From: Variovorax sp. 54
Lineage (GTDB): Bacteria > Pseudomonadota > Gammaproteobacteria > Burkholderiales > Burkholderiaceae_C
DNA length: 64,000 bases
Reading direction: 5' to 3'
Assembly (NCBI RefSeq): GCF_002754375.1
Contig: NZ_PEFF01000001.1
Span: forward strand, 496,001 to 560,000
The translations under genes were made by a program, and so were the position numbers. Of this stretch, positions 49,133 through 64,000 are shown in pieces. The notes under the pieces are model-generated. The model did not search any database. It saw only the letters and a list, made by a program, of their open reading frames with translations, and had not been told where the DNA came from. Position 1 is the stretch's first letter. Every line of letters starts with the position of its first letter.

Positions 49133-50236
49133 TCAGGCCTCTGCGAGCAGGCCTGCAACATGCCGTCCGATGGCCAGGCAACTGGTGAGGCCCGGCGACT
49201 CGATGCCGAAGAGATGGACCAGCCCCGGCACCCCATGCGACGCCGGCCCTGCGATCACGAAGTCGGCCGCAGGCTCATCCGGCCCCGAGATCTTCGGACG
49301 CATGCCCGCATAGCCGGGGATCAACGCACCGTCGGGCAACGCCGGCCAGTACCTGCGCACCTCGTCGTAGAAACGATCGCCGCGCGCCGGATCGACCACG
49401 AGATCGTCGGCGCTCTCGACCCATTGCACGTCGGGCCCGAACTTCGCCTGTCCGCCGAGGTCCAGCGTCAGGTGCACGCCGAGCCCGCCCGGCTCCGGCA
49501 CGGGATAGATGAGCCGGCCGAAAGGCGCGCGGCCCGCGAGGGTGAAGTAGTTGCCCTTGGCGAAGTGCGCGCGCGGCACGGCCGATGCCGGCATGCCTTC
49601 GAAGCGACGCGCCAGTGCCGGGGCACCGAGCCCCGCGGCATTGACCACCGTGCGGCAACGCAGCGCCGTGCCATCGGCGGCGATCAGCACGACGGCGCCG
49701 TCCCCGCGTTCGGCACGCGCGATGGGCGACTTGAGCGCCAGCATGCCGCCTGCGTTCTCGAGGTCGCCGAGCAGGCTCAGCATCAGCGCGTGGCTGTCGA
49801 CGATGCCCGTGCTCGGTGAATGCAGCGCCGCGACGCAATGCAGCTGCGGCTCCATTGCGAGGGCTTGCTGCGCAGTGAGAAGGACCAGATCGTCCACCCC
49901 GTTGGCCGCGGCCTTGGCGCGGATCACGTCGAGCTGGCCCACCTGTTCAGCGGAGGTCGCCACGATGAGCTTGCCGCAGCGGTGGTGCGGCACGCCGCGC
50001 GCCTGCGCGTAGGTATAGAGAGCGTTGCGCCCTTCCACGCACAGCGTCGCCTTCAACGAGCCCTGCGGGTAATAGATACCTGCGTGGATCACCTCGCTGT
50101 TGCGGGAACTCGTTCCCGTGCCGATGGCCCCTTCGGACTCCAGCACCAGCACCTCCCGGCCTGCGAGCGCCAATGCGCGCGCCACGGCCAGACCCACCAC
50201 GCCAGCACCGATGACGGCGCAATCGACTTCATCCAT
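49133..50236 (-). CDS. FAD-dependent oxidoreductase (L-2-hydroxyglutarate oxidase-like)
   Basis: The 367-residue protein starts with an FAD-binding fingerprint ([20 protein letters not shown]) and has DAO-family features: [20 protein letters not shown], a [20 protein letters not shown] segment and the C-terminal [20 protein letters not shown]. The pattern fits LhgO-type 2-hydroxyglutarate oxidases, but glycine oxidase-like relatives share parts of it. No substrate gene lies nearby. It has no strong upstream ribosome site in the readable sequence and is followed by the gene-poor gap that leads to the biosynthetic cluster. Confidence 0.8.
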   Translation of the reverse strand: MDEVDCAVIGAGVVGLAVARALALAGREVLVLESEGAIGTGTSSRNSEVIHAGIYYPQGSLKATLCVEGRNALYTYAQARGVPHHRCGKLIVATSAEQVGQLDVIRAKAAANGVDDLVLLTAQQALAMEPQLHCVAALHSPSTGIVDSHALMLSLLGDLENAGGMLALKSPIARAERGDGAVVLIAADGTALRCRTVVNAAGLGAPALARRFEGMPASAVPRAHFAKGNYFTLAGRAPFGRLIYPVPEPGGLGVHLTLDLGGQAKFGPDVQWVESADDLVVDPARGDRFYDEVRRYWPALPDGALIPGYAGMRPKISGPDEPAADFVIAGPASHGVPGLVHLFGIESPGLTSCLAIGRHVAGLLAEA

Positions 50237-50271
50237 CGCGCGAGCTTAGCGCGGCGCGAGGGGCGTCGTTC

Positions 50272-50394
50272 TCACCTTGCGCTGGGCGGCGGCTCGGGGT
50301 CGGTGGGCTCGTCGGGCGCGTGCTCCGGCCCTTCGTCGGGCTCGACCGGCAGGCCGGGCGTGATCGGAGACGGAAGATCGGGTTGGGTGGCCAT
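50272..50394 (-). CDS. Small proline-rich protein of 40 residues
   Basis: An ATG at 50394 starts a 40-residue frame reading MATQPDLPSPITPGLPVEPD and ending DEPTDPEPPPSAR. Proline makes up about a third of the chain, acidic residues are frequent, and there is no hydrophobic segment. It is preceded by a strong Shine-Dalgarno sequence: AAGGAG with 7 bases before the ATG. The composition is unlike random out-of-frame reading, and the ribosome site is one of the best in the window. Function unknown; the sequence is probably unstructured. It lies 35 bases upstream of the FAD oxidoreductase start and may be co-transcribed with it. Confidence 0.6.
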   Translation of the reverse strand: MATQPDLPSPITPGLPVEPDEGPEHAPDEPTDPEPPPSAR

Positions 50395-50435
50395 GGCTGC
50401 ACTCCTTCGTTCCATCTCTTCGTTCTAGCGCGTTT

Positions 50436-50543
50436 TCACGCGCCTGCAAGCAGCCCGCGGCGGAAGGCGTCGTCGGTGCGCACCGACAGCAGCCCTCCGC
50501 TCAGGCGCCCCAGCGCCAGATCAACACACGCTGCGGCATTCAT
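50436..50543 (-). CDS. Possible 35-residue small protein
   Basis: An ATG at 50543 starts MNAAACVDLALGRLSGGLLS and ends RRGLLAGA 35 codons later. A purine-rich stretch GGAAGGGGGG lies just before the ATG, though spacing to the best part is short. Leu/Gly-rich content could form a membrane-active helix. It is not supported by any homology I know; treat as tentative. Confidence 0.25.
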   Translation of the reverse strand: MNAAACVDLALGRLSGGLLSVRTDDAFRRGLLAGA

Positions 50544-51708
50544 CGCCCCCCTTCCCTTCAACACTCCATCGAGAAGATCACATACCGCGATTCATGGCAG
50601 GGCCAGTCTAGAAGTCGCCGTGCCTTCGCACATGAGCGGAACGCACTTTTGTGAGGGAGTCATGCGCCCTGCCCTGGCGCGCATGCGAGCGTGACAAAGC
50701 GCCTGCCCGACACCACGCGATGCCGACGCGGGACGTGGAGCGCGTTCATCGCAGCGATGGCGGCGGGCACGTGCCGGTGGCCGCTGCGTGGCGGGCCAGG
50801 CCGTGCATCGGCGTCGAAAAAGAGCGATCCATCCGACCTGAAAACCCGTCCTCGCAACGCATCCCGGCCGCGGTCCGGCGGCGAATTGCGGACGAAATGG
50901 CGGACCCGCTGCGCCGATCTGCGTGCCCGGTTCGGGCCTTCCGGCCGGCACAAAAAAATGAACCGGGATCAATGCCGGGACCCACGGCGCGACCGATGGT
51001 CCGAATTCCGTTGACGGCGGTCGCGGGGGCATCCATGCGTCTTGCGTGCTGACAGAGGGAAAAACACCTCGCTGCCTGCCACTCTTCGCCTCATAAAAAC
51101 AATGCCTTGAAATTGAAATTCAATTCCATTACGAAGGTCATTGGAATCAAAAATCGAACAAATTAAATGGGTGAAAGTAACATTTTCCATTCAACTTCAA
51201 TGGAATATCAGTAAATTCAAATTCCAATTGATATTTTATTGGAAGACAAATTATTTCTTCAATCAAGGAAAAATATCTACCCCATTTGATCCTGAAGCAT
51301 TGAAAGACCAACACCTTCTGCTTGCTTCAATTTGAGAAAAATCTCTTACTTGAACTTCAATTTTTGGCGGATTATCGCCATATTCATGAAAGTAGTGCTG
51401 ATAGTCAGACTTCAAAGTCCGTTGCCATCTCGAAGGAGAACAGCCATTTTTCCGAACCGACGTGTCGTCGTGACTTCGCAATCTGGTGGCGAATCATCCC
51501 CACCCCATGACCTTGGTACCCCAAACGTTACGGTTTAGGTAGTTCGATTCAGAAATATATATATCCAAATGTAAACAACAACGAAACACCCGAACAAGCG
51601 CCTCACCAAGTTCCTAGGATCGCGACAAATCAAGGCAAATATTCAATTGAAATAATTTCGACGCGATTAATTGTATTTTTCATTCACAGTCTGCTGCCGG
51701 GTAATTGC
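50544..51708. other. Gene-poor gap with a very AT-rich segment before the biosynthetic cluster
   Basis: I find no convincing protein gene here. The first half (50544-51060) is GC-rich and holds only short frames of random composition. From about 51061 the base composition changes sharply: by counting, 51121-51360 is about 31% GC, while the coding DNA on both sides is clearly above 60%. This part contains the inverted repeats listed separately, a TATATAT stretch near 51556, and TTCAATTGAA at 51642-51651 overlapping a TTGAAA that could be a -35 box for the megasynthase. No matching -10 box is good. Regulatory or horizontally acquired DNA are both possible. Confidence 0.6.
51111..51244. repeat. 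Cluster of TTCCA(A/T)T inverted repeats in the AT-rich gap
   Basis: Three inverted repeats share the half-site TTCCATT or TTCCAAT. They are TTCCATT and ATTGGAA (51124-51147, 9-base spacer, one mismatch), TTCCATT and AATGGAA (51185-51205, 7-base spacer, perfect), and TTCCAAT and ATTGGAA (51222-51244, 9-base spacer, perfect). Just before them, AATTGAA-A-TTCAATT forms a 15-base palindrome at 51111-51125. Their starts are 61 and 37 bases apart, so they are not in strict phase. Confidence 0.55.
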
Positions 51709-54700
51709 ATGGAATCCCACATTGCTTCGTCACCGGAGGCCGCCTTGGCTTCGGAGGCCGCGCTGGGCGATCTGTTCGCCTCACCGCCCGCGCGCGCAGC
51801 AGCAGGCGAACGGCTCGGCGTCTCGTTGGCCCTCGACGCCGGGTTCGCGCAGCACTGGCTGGCGTCGCTGGGTGCCACGGGGTACCTGCCGGACACGCTG
51901 TTCGTCGGCGCCTGGCGGCTGCTGCAATCGCACTGGCTGGGCACGGCGCTTCCAATGCCGGCGTCCAGCACCGCGAACGCATGGCTGACCCAGCTCGACC
52001 TCGACCGCCGGTCCGCGCACCACACCTCCGACACCCTGCCGCACCTGCGGCTCGAAGCCCGGGTAGAGCACCCCGCCTCCCTGCATCTGGACGTCGATGC
52101 GCGCCTGATGGACGCGCCCTGCGCCACCCGCCTGCTCGCGGCCATCGCCGACACCGCCACCGATCTGTTGGCGCGCCCCGACGCGGCGCTCGACAGCATC
52201 CGCGCCCTGCCCGACGCCGACCGCAACGACCAGCTCGCCGCGTGGACCACGCCGCCCGCCGCGCCCGACCTGTCGCTCACCGTGCCTGCCGTGTTCGGCC
52301 GCCGGGCCGCAGCCACGCCCGACACGGTGGCGCTGGTGGAAGGCGACGAGACCATGCGCTACGGCGAACTCGACGCGCGCAGCGACCGGCTCGCACGGCG
52401 CCTGCAGCAGTTGGGCGTGCAAGCGGGCGACAGCGTCGGGATGGTGTTCGAGCGGTCGATGGCCGCCATCGTCGCCATGCTCGGCATCCTCAAGGCGGGT
52501 GCGGCCTACGTGCCGGTGCCGACCGACTTTCCGCCCGATCGGGTCGCCCTCATGCTCGACCAGGCCGGAGCAACCCTTGTCGTGACGACCGAGGCGCTGG
52601 CCCCTCTCGTGCCGGCCAACCGCGCCGCCGTGCTGCTCGATGCACCAGAGGACCCCACGGACCGCGCGCCGTGGACACCACCGGCCATCGACGGCGAATC
52701 GCTGGCGTACCTCATGTACACCTCGGGCTCGACCGGCGTACCCAAGGGCATCGAGATCAGCCATCGCGCCATCCTGCGGCTGGTGGTCGATGTCGACTAC
52801 ATCGCGCTCGCACCGGGGCGCGCGATGCTGCATGCGGCGCCGCTCGCCTTCGACGCCTCGACGCTCGAAGTCTGGGGGCCCTTGCTGAACGGCGGGCGCT
52901 GCGTGATCCACGGCGAGCGGGTACCCACCGGTGCCGGCCTCGCACGCACCATCGCCCGCCACGAAGTACACACCGCCTGGCTCACGGCCTCGCTCTTCAA
53001 CGCCGTGGTCGACGGCGATCCGCAGCACCTCGCGGGCCTGGCGCACCTGTTCACCGGCGGCGAGGCGCTGTCGGTACCCCATGTGCAGCGCGCGCTCGAC
53101 GCACTCCCCGGGCTCACGCTCAGCAACGGCTACGGGCCGACCGAGTGCACGACCTTCGCGACCACCCATCGCATCGAGCGCGCCGCTGTCGCGGCGGGCC
53201 TGCGCTCGGTGCCGCTCGGGCGCCCGATCAAGGACACCGTGCTGCGCGTGCTGAGCCCGACGCTGGCCCTGCTGCCCAGCGGACTCGTGGGCGAGCTGTG
53301 CATCGGCGGACACGGCCTGGCCCGCGGGTACCTGGGGCAACCCGAACTCACCGCCGCGCGCTTCGTGCCCGACCCGTTCGGAGCGCCCGGCGAGCGGCTC
53401 TACCGCACCGGCGACCTCGCCCGCTGGCTGCCTGACGGCACCGTCGAGTTCATCGGCCGCATCGACGGCCAGGTCAAGATCCACGGCCACCGCATCGAGA
53501 CCGGCGAGGTCGAGGCAGCAATCCTTGCGCATCCCGCGGTGCAGTCCTGCGCGGTGGTCGCGCGGCCCGGTCGCGACGGCCAGCTGCGCCTGGTCGCCTA
53601 CCTGGTCGCACGCGCGCAAAAGCTGGCGTGGGACACGCTGCGCGCGCACCTGGCGACCCGCCTGCCCGCGGTGATGCTGCCGTCGGCGCAGGTCTGGCTC
53701 GCGCAACTCCCCGTCACGCCCAACGGCAAGCTCGACCGCAACGCGCTGCCCGAGCCGGCCGGCGAACGCCCCGACCTCGCGCAGCCTTTCGAGGCCGCGC
53801 GCGACACGCGCGAGCAGCAGGTGTGCGACGCCTTCGCGCGCGCCCTGGGCATCGACACCGCCGGGCGCAACGACAACTTCTTCGACCTGGGCGGCAGCTC
53901 CTTGCTGGTGCTGCAGGTGCTCGCGGACCTGCAGCGCGAGGGCGCACCGCCGCTGTCGACCAACCTGTTCTTCCGCCATCCGACGCCGGGCGCCATCGCG
54001 GCGCAGTTGCAGCCGGCCGACGCAACGCCGCAGCCTGTGCCCGTGCGAGAAGACGCCACCCGCGCTGCGGCCAACGCCCCGGAACCGATCGCCCTCATCG
54101 CCACCGCAGGCCGCTTCCCCGGCGCGGGCGATGTGGAGCAGTTCTGGGACAACCTCGTGGCCGGGCGCGACACCGTCAGCTTCTTCGACGACGCGAGCCT
54201 GGACGCCGGCGTCAGCGAGTCCCTGCGCCGCGACCCGGCCTACGTGCGGGCGCGCGGCGTGATCGACGGCATCGAGGGCTTCGATGCCGCCTTCTTCGGC
54301 CTCGGCCCGAAGGAAGCCGCGCTCATGGACCCGCAGCATCGCGTGTTCCTCGAGATCTGCTGGGAGTGCCTGGAGCGCGCGGGCTACGTGCCCGACGAAG
54401 CGCCGGGTCCGGTGGGCGTGTATGCGGGCACGTACAACGCCACCTACTTCCAGCGCCATGTGGCCTCGCGGCCCGATCTCGTGGAGGCCGTCGGCGAGTT
54501 CCAGGTGATGCTGGCCAACGAGAAGGACTACATCACCACCCGCGTGGCCAACCGGCTCAACCTGCGCGGGCCGGCCGTGAGCGTCAACACCGCGTGCTCG
54601 ACCTCGCTGGTCGCGGTGGCCCAGGCCTTCCACGCGCTGCGCACGGGCCAGTGCTACATGGCGCTCGCGGGCGGTGCCTCTGTCACTTGCCCGCCCCGCA

Positions 54701-57700
54701 GCGGCTACCTCTACAACGAGGGCTCGATGCTCTCGCCCGACGGTCACACGCGCAGCTTCGACGCGCAGGCCAAGGGCACCGTGTTCAGCGACGGCGCCGC
54801 CGTGGTGCTGCTCAAGCGGCTGTCCGACGCACAGGCCGACGGCGACACCATCTATGCCGTGCTTCGCAGCGCCTGCGTCAACAACGACGGCGGCGCCAAG
54901 GCCAGCTTCACCGCGCCCAGCGTGGACGGCCAGGCCGCGGTGATCCGCGCCGCGCTGGCCGCGGCGGACGTGGACGCACGCAGCATTTCCTACGTGGAAG
55001 CGCACGGCACCGCCACGCCGATGGGCGACCCGGTCGAGGTCGAGGCGCTGGCCGTCGCGTACGCCGAACACACCGACGCGCGCGGCTACTGCACGCTGGG
55101 CTCGCTCAAGAGCAACGTGGGCCACATGGTCACGGCCGCGGGCGCCGCCGGGCTCATCAAGACGGCGCTCTCGCTGCACCACGAACTGATTCCGCCCACC
55201 GCGCATTTCACGGCACCGAACCCGGCGATCGACTTTGCGCGCACGCCGTTCCACGTCAGCAACCAGCTGCAGCCGTGGCCGCGCGCCGACCTGCCGCGCC
55301 GCGCGGGCGTCAGCTCGTTCGGTGTCGGGGGCACCAATGCGCACGTCGTGCTCGAGGAAGCGCCGGCGCGGCAGGCGCGTACCACGCAACCGGGCGTCCA
55401 TGTGCTGGCGCTGTCGGCCCGCTCGGAGGCCGCACTGGCGGTCGCGACGCAGCAGTTGGCGACGCACCTGGAGGAGCAGCCCGCGCTTTGCCTCGGCGAT
55501 GCGGCGTTCACCCTGTGCGTCGGTCGCAAGGCCCATGCCTTCCGCCGCGCCGTGGTGGCCGGCGATGCGGCGCAAGCCATCGAGGCCTTGCGCTCGGAGA
55601 ACGCGGCGTGGCGCGTGAGCGACCGCGTCGCCGAGCGCGCGCCGCAGCCCGTGCTGATGTTCCCGGGCCAGGGTGCGCAGTACCCGGGCATGGGCCGTGC
55701 GCTGCACGCGGGCGACCCGGTCTTCGCCGCCGCCTTCGACAACTGCCTGCGCGCCTTCGACGGTGCGCTGGACTTCGACCTGCGCGAGCGCATGTTCGCC
55801 GCCGACCCGCAGGCGCTCGCGCCGACGGCCGTCACGCAGCCCGCGCTCTTCACGCTCGAGTACGCGCTCGCACGGCGGCTGCTGTCGCTGGGCCTGCGCC
55901 CGCACGCGCTCATCGGCCACAGCGTCGGTGAATTCGTCGCGGCCGTGATCGCCGGCGTGATGCGCCTGGAAGATGCCGCCCGGCTCATTGCCCGCCGCGG
56001 CGCGCTCATGCAGGCACAGCCCGCGGGGACGATGCTGTCGGTGCGGCTCGGCGCGGACGCGCTGGCCCCGCGGCTCACGGCCTCTCCCCAGGTCTCGCTC
56101 GCCGCCGAGAACGCACCCGGCGCCTGCGTGGCCGCCGGCCCGTCCGAGGCCATCGCCGAACTCCAGGCCGCGCTCGAAGCCGAGGGCGTCGCCTGCCGGC
56201 TGCTGCAGACATCGCACGCCTTTCACTCCGCCATGATGGACGCCGCGGTGGCGCCCTTCGAGGCGCTCGTGAGCCAGGTGGTGCTGCACGCGCCGCAGAT
56301 CCCCATCTACTCCACGTTCACCGGCCGCCTGCTCGAAGACGCACAGGCCACCAGCCCGGCCTACTGGGCGCAGCACCTGCGCGGCACCGTGCGCTTCTCG
56401 CCCGCGTTGCAAAGCGCGGCGGGCGAGGCCATCCATCCGGTCTTCGTGGAAGTCGGCCCCCGCAACACGCTGGCCGCGCTGGTGCGCCAGCACCGCGTGC
56501 CAGGCCTTGTCGCGGCGGTGTCGCTGCTGCACGGCGAGCCGGCCGACGAGACCCGCACCCTGCGCCTCGCCGCCGCGCGCCTGTGGACCTGCGGCGCCGA
56601 GGTCGACCTCGCGCTGCTCGCACCGCGCGCCGGCGCCCGGCGCGTGTGCCTTCCCACCTACCCGTTCGAACGCAAGCGCCTGTGGGTCGACATCGCACCC
56701 GCCGCGCCGGTGTCGCCGGTGATGTTGCCCGCCCCGCCTGTTTCATTGGAGCCGATCGTGACCGCTGCAGCGCCCTCGCCTCACCTGCCCCTGCCTTCTC
56801 CCCAGCCGCCCGATGCGTCGCGCGCGGCCTCGGTCGACGCGCGATTGCGGGCCCTGTTCGAAGACATCTCGGGCATCGACATGGCACAGGCCGAGGGCCA
56901 CGCCGCGTTCGGCGAGCTCGGGATGGACTCGCTCACGCTGACCCAGGCCGCCACGCAGATCAAGAAGCGCTTCCAGGTCGCGCTGAGCTTCCGGCAGCTG
57001 ATGGAGAACTACCGCAGTTTCGACGCGCTGGCCGCGTACCTGCTGCAGAGCCTGCCGCCCGAAGCCGAGCCGGTGGTTGCGCCCGTCACGCCTGCGGCAT
57101 CCGCCGTGCAGGTGTCGATGCCAACCCCAACACAAGGGCTTGGGCAGCCCACCGGCCTGCTGAACCAGGTGATCGCGCAGCAGATGGAGCTGATGCGCCA
57201 GCAGCTCGCGCTCCTGTCCGGCGCGGCCGCTCCAGTGGCGGCAGCGATGCCCGTGGCGGCCGAGGCCGTGCCCGCCGCTGCGCAACAGCCGCCCGCCGAA
57301 GCGCCGCTTCGCTACGACGTCAACAAGGCCTTCGGCGCCATTGCCCGCATCCACACCCAACGCACCGCCGAACCCAGCGCACGGCAGAAGGCGCGGCTGG
57401 CCGCGTTCGTGCGGCGCTATGTCGAACGCACGCCAAGGAGCAAGCGCTTCACCGAAGAGAACCGCACCCACATGGCGGACCCGCGCGTGGTCAACGGCTT
57501 CCGTCCGCTGACCAAGGAGATCACCTACCAGATCGTGATCGAGCGCTCCAAGGGCTCCCGGCTCTGGGACCTCGACGGCAACGAGTACGTCGACGCGCTC
57601 AACGGCTTCGGGCTGAACCTGTTCGGCTGGCAACCCGATTTCGTGCAGGACGCCGTGCGGGCCCAGCTCGATGCGGGCTACGAGATCGGGCCGCAGCATC

Positions 57701-58862
57701 CGCTCGCGGCCGACGTGACCCGCCTCATCTGCGAGCTCACGGGCAGCGAGCGCGCCGGCCTGTGCAACACCGGCTCCGAGGCCGTGATGGCGGCGCTGCG
57801 CATCGCACGCACCGTCACCGGGCGCAGCACGGTGGTGGCCTTCACGGGCTCCTACCACGGCACCTTCGACGAAGTGCTGGTGCGCGCCGGCAAGGGCGGC
57901 AAGGGCCTCTCGGCCGCGCCGGGCGTGATGAGCGGCATGTTCGGCGACATCCGCGTGCTCGACTACGGCACGCCCGAGGCGCTCGCCTTCATCCGCGACA
58001 ACGCGGCAGACCTGGCGGCCGTGCTGGTCGAGCCGGTGCAAAGCCGCCGCCCCGACTTCCAGCCGCGCGAGTTCCTGCACGACGTGCGCGACCTCACCGC
58101 GAAGAACGGCTGCTGCCTCATCTTCGACGAGGTCATCACCGGCTTTCGCACCGCGCTGGGCGGCGCGCAGGAACTGTTCGGCGTGCGCGCCGACCTCGCC
58201 ACCTACGGCAAGGTGATCGGCGGCGGTTTTCCGGTCGGCGTGATCGCCGGCAAGCGCGAGTTCATGGACGCGCTCGACGGCGGCGCCTGGCAGTACGGCG
58301 ACGACTCGATCCCGGGCGTCGGCGTCACCTACTTCGCCGGCACCTTCGTGCGCCACCCGCTCGCGCTCGCCGCGGCCAAGGCTTCGCTCACGCACCTGAA
58401 GCAGGCCGGGCCCGCGCTGCAGGCCGGGCTCAACGCCAGCACGACCGGCATGGCCACGGAACTCTCGGGCTGGTGCCGGGAGGTGGGCGCGCCGCTGGAG
58501 ATCCGTCATTTCGCATCGCTGTGGCGCGTGAGCTGGCTCGAAGACCACCCGCTGCAGGACCTGCTGTTCGCCATGATGCGCAGCCGCGGCGTGCACATCC
58601 TGGACAACTTCCCGTGCTTCCTCACGAGCGCGCACAGCGCCGAGGACATCGCCTTCATCCAGCGCGCCTTCAAGGAGTCGGTCGCCGAGATGCAGGAATC
58701 CGGCTTCCTGCCGCGCCGCGCTCCCGCCCCCACCCACTTCGACGCGCGCAAGCCCGCCGAAGACGGCAGCGTGCTGGCCCGCGACAGCGACGGACAGCCG
58801 TTCTGGTACGTGCCCGAAGACGCCGCCTCGCGCGAGCGCCTCATCAACGGAAAGGCTGCAGC

Positions 58863-58866
<4 letters not shown>
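51709..58866 (+). CDS. Hybrid NRPS-PKS megasynthase: A-PCP-KS-AT-ACP-aminotransferase
   Basis: The 2,385-residue enzyme starts a biosynthetic assembly line. Residues 1-190 look like a remnant of a condensation domain without HHxxxDG. The adenylation domain follows, with A3 motif YTSGSTGVPKG near 337 and FDAS at 381-384. A carrier protein has its phosphopantetheine Ser at 731 (FFDLGGSSLL). The ketosynthase begins near 790, with catalytic Cys 963 in NTACSTS. The acyltransferase has GQGAQ at about 1320, GHSVGE with Ser 1405, and HAFH at 1503-1506, the malonyl-CoA pattern. An ACP has Ser 1741 in GMDSL. A class III aminotransferase spans about 1870-2340, with PLP Lys 2168 in TYGKVIGGG. There is no ketoreductase. 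The stop overlaps the next gene (ATGA). No good ribosome site precedes the ATG. Confidence 0.92.
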
Positions 58867-63860
<4,994 letters not shown>

Positions 63861-63862
63861 CC

Positions 63863-64000
63863 ATGACCGGCGACGCCCACGCCCTGTCCATCGACGCACC
63901 GGTCTGCCGGTACGTCGAACTGGACGGCTTCACCGACACCCTGCCCGCCCAGGTGCTGTCGGACGAAGAACGCGCGCGTGCCGAGAGCCTGCGCTTTCCC
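63863..64000 (+). CDS. Start of a probable 4'-phosphopantetheinyl transferase, cut by the window edge
   Basis: Two bases after the NRPS stop, an ATG begins MTGDAHALSIDAPVCRYVEL and continues to DTLPAQVLSDEERARAESLR at the window edge (46 codons). The LSDEERARAESLRF pattern is typical of the N-terminal part of Sfp/Gsp-type phosphopantetheinyl transferases, which attach the carrier-protein prosthetic group. Position right behind an NRPS fits. The diagnostic catalytic motifs lie outside the window, so the call rests on this short segment and on context. Confidence 0.65.
   Translation, partial: MTGDAHALSIDAPVCRYVELDGFTDTLPAQVLSDEERARAESLRFP

Noticed and set aside
50592..51032. A 146-residue minus-strand frame in the GC-rich half of the gap
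   Set aside because: Pro/Arg-rich random composition, no ribosome site and no known motif.
51141..51335. A 64-residue frame with a TTG start inside the AT-rich gap
   Set aside because: Start codon is weak, ribosome site is poor, it overlaps the inverted repeats, and AT-rich DNA easily gives such frames on the preferred strand.
51642..51676. A sigma-70 promoter for the PKS gene at TTGAAA
   Set aside because: No -10 hexamer with more than three matches lies at 16-18 bases, so it is noted in the gap description but not called.
51781..56532. A very long open frame on the minus strand opposite the PKS gene (about 1,580 codons)
   Set aside because: High-GC coding sequence leaves stops rare in one antisense frame; the translation has no domains, and the plus strand carries full catalytic motifs.
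56730..57330. A ketoreductase or dehydratase hidden between the acyltransferase and the aminotransferase
   Set aside because: The segment contains only the ACP and Pro/Ala/Gln linkers; no NADP-binding glycine motif or catalytic Tyr/Ser pattern is present.

Overview
This window is chromosomal DNA of high GC content from a beta-proteobacterium. The gene order and products (der-bamB-yfgM-hisS-ispG-rodZ-pilF-rlmN-ndk, two lipoyl-rich 2-oxoacid dehydrogenase operons, a dinG/yoaA-type helicase, pyrD/rpiA, the M3 peptidase) look like Comamonadaceae, most likely Variovorax or a close relative. That placement is from memory of gene order, not from a database search. I saw no rRNA, tRNA, CRISPR array, insertion sequence or phage module.

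Bases 1-13,300 hold housekeeping genes, nearly all on the minus strand and tightly packed. They cover ribosome and rRNA maturation (der, rlmN, rluB, rluD), outer-membrane assembly (bamB, bamD), isoprenoid synthesis (ispG), cell shape (rodZ), pilus assembly (pilF), chromosome segregation (scpB) and nucleotide balance (ndk). Bases 13,290-18,300 hold a helicase with iron-sulphur cysteines, a small YdcH-type protein, a PP2C phosphatase, a periplasmic coiled-coil protein and zapE. Bases 18,300-24,000 hold the 2-oxoglutarate dehydrogenase operon (odhA-odhB-lpdA), followed by prpE. Bases 26,200-31,230 are accessory metabolism: an isochorismatase-fold hydrolase, a TetR regulator divergent from an HpaB-family flavoenzyme, a lipoprotein hydrolase and a PQQ-type sugar dehydrogenase.

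Bases 32,140-39,000 are the pyruvate dehydrogenase operon aceE-aceF-(HslV-like peptidase)-lpdA. Its last three genes are joined by 4-base ATGA overlaps. It is divergent from a PAS sensor kinase and a FixJ-type regulator. Bases 42,400-50,400 return to core genes (folD, oligopeptidase A, rpiA, pyrD), two small membrane proteins, an FAD oxidoreductase and a 40-residue proline-rich protein that is easy to miss.

The unusual part starts after 50,400. About 1.3 kb contains no convincing gene; part of it is very AT-rich and carries a cluster of TTCCA(A/T)T inverted repeats. It is followed by a hybrid polyketide/non-ribosomal peptide cluster that runs off the right end. The first megasynthase reads A-PCP-KS-AT-ACP-aminotransferase, the second C-A-PCP-C-PCP, and the next, cut off by the window edge, begins like a phosphopantetheinyl transferase. 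The PKS module has no ketoreductase, so the aminotransferase should act directly on a beta-keto thioester. This would build a beta-amino acid, or a 3,4-diamino acid if the starter is an amino acid. I do not recognise the product.
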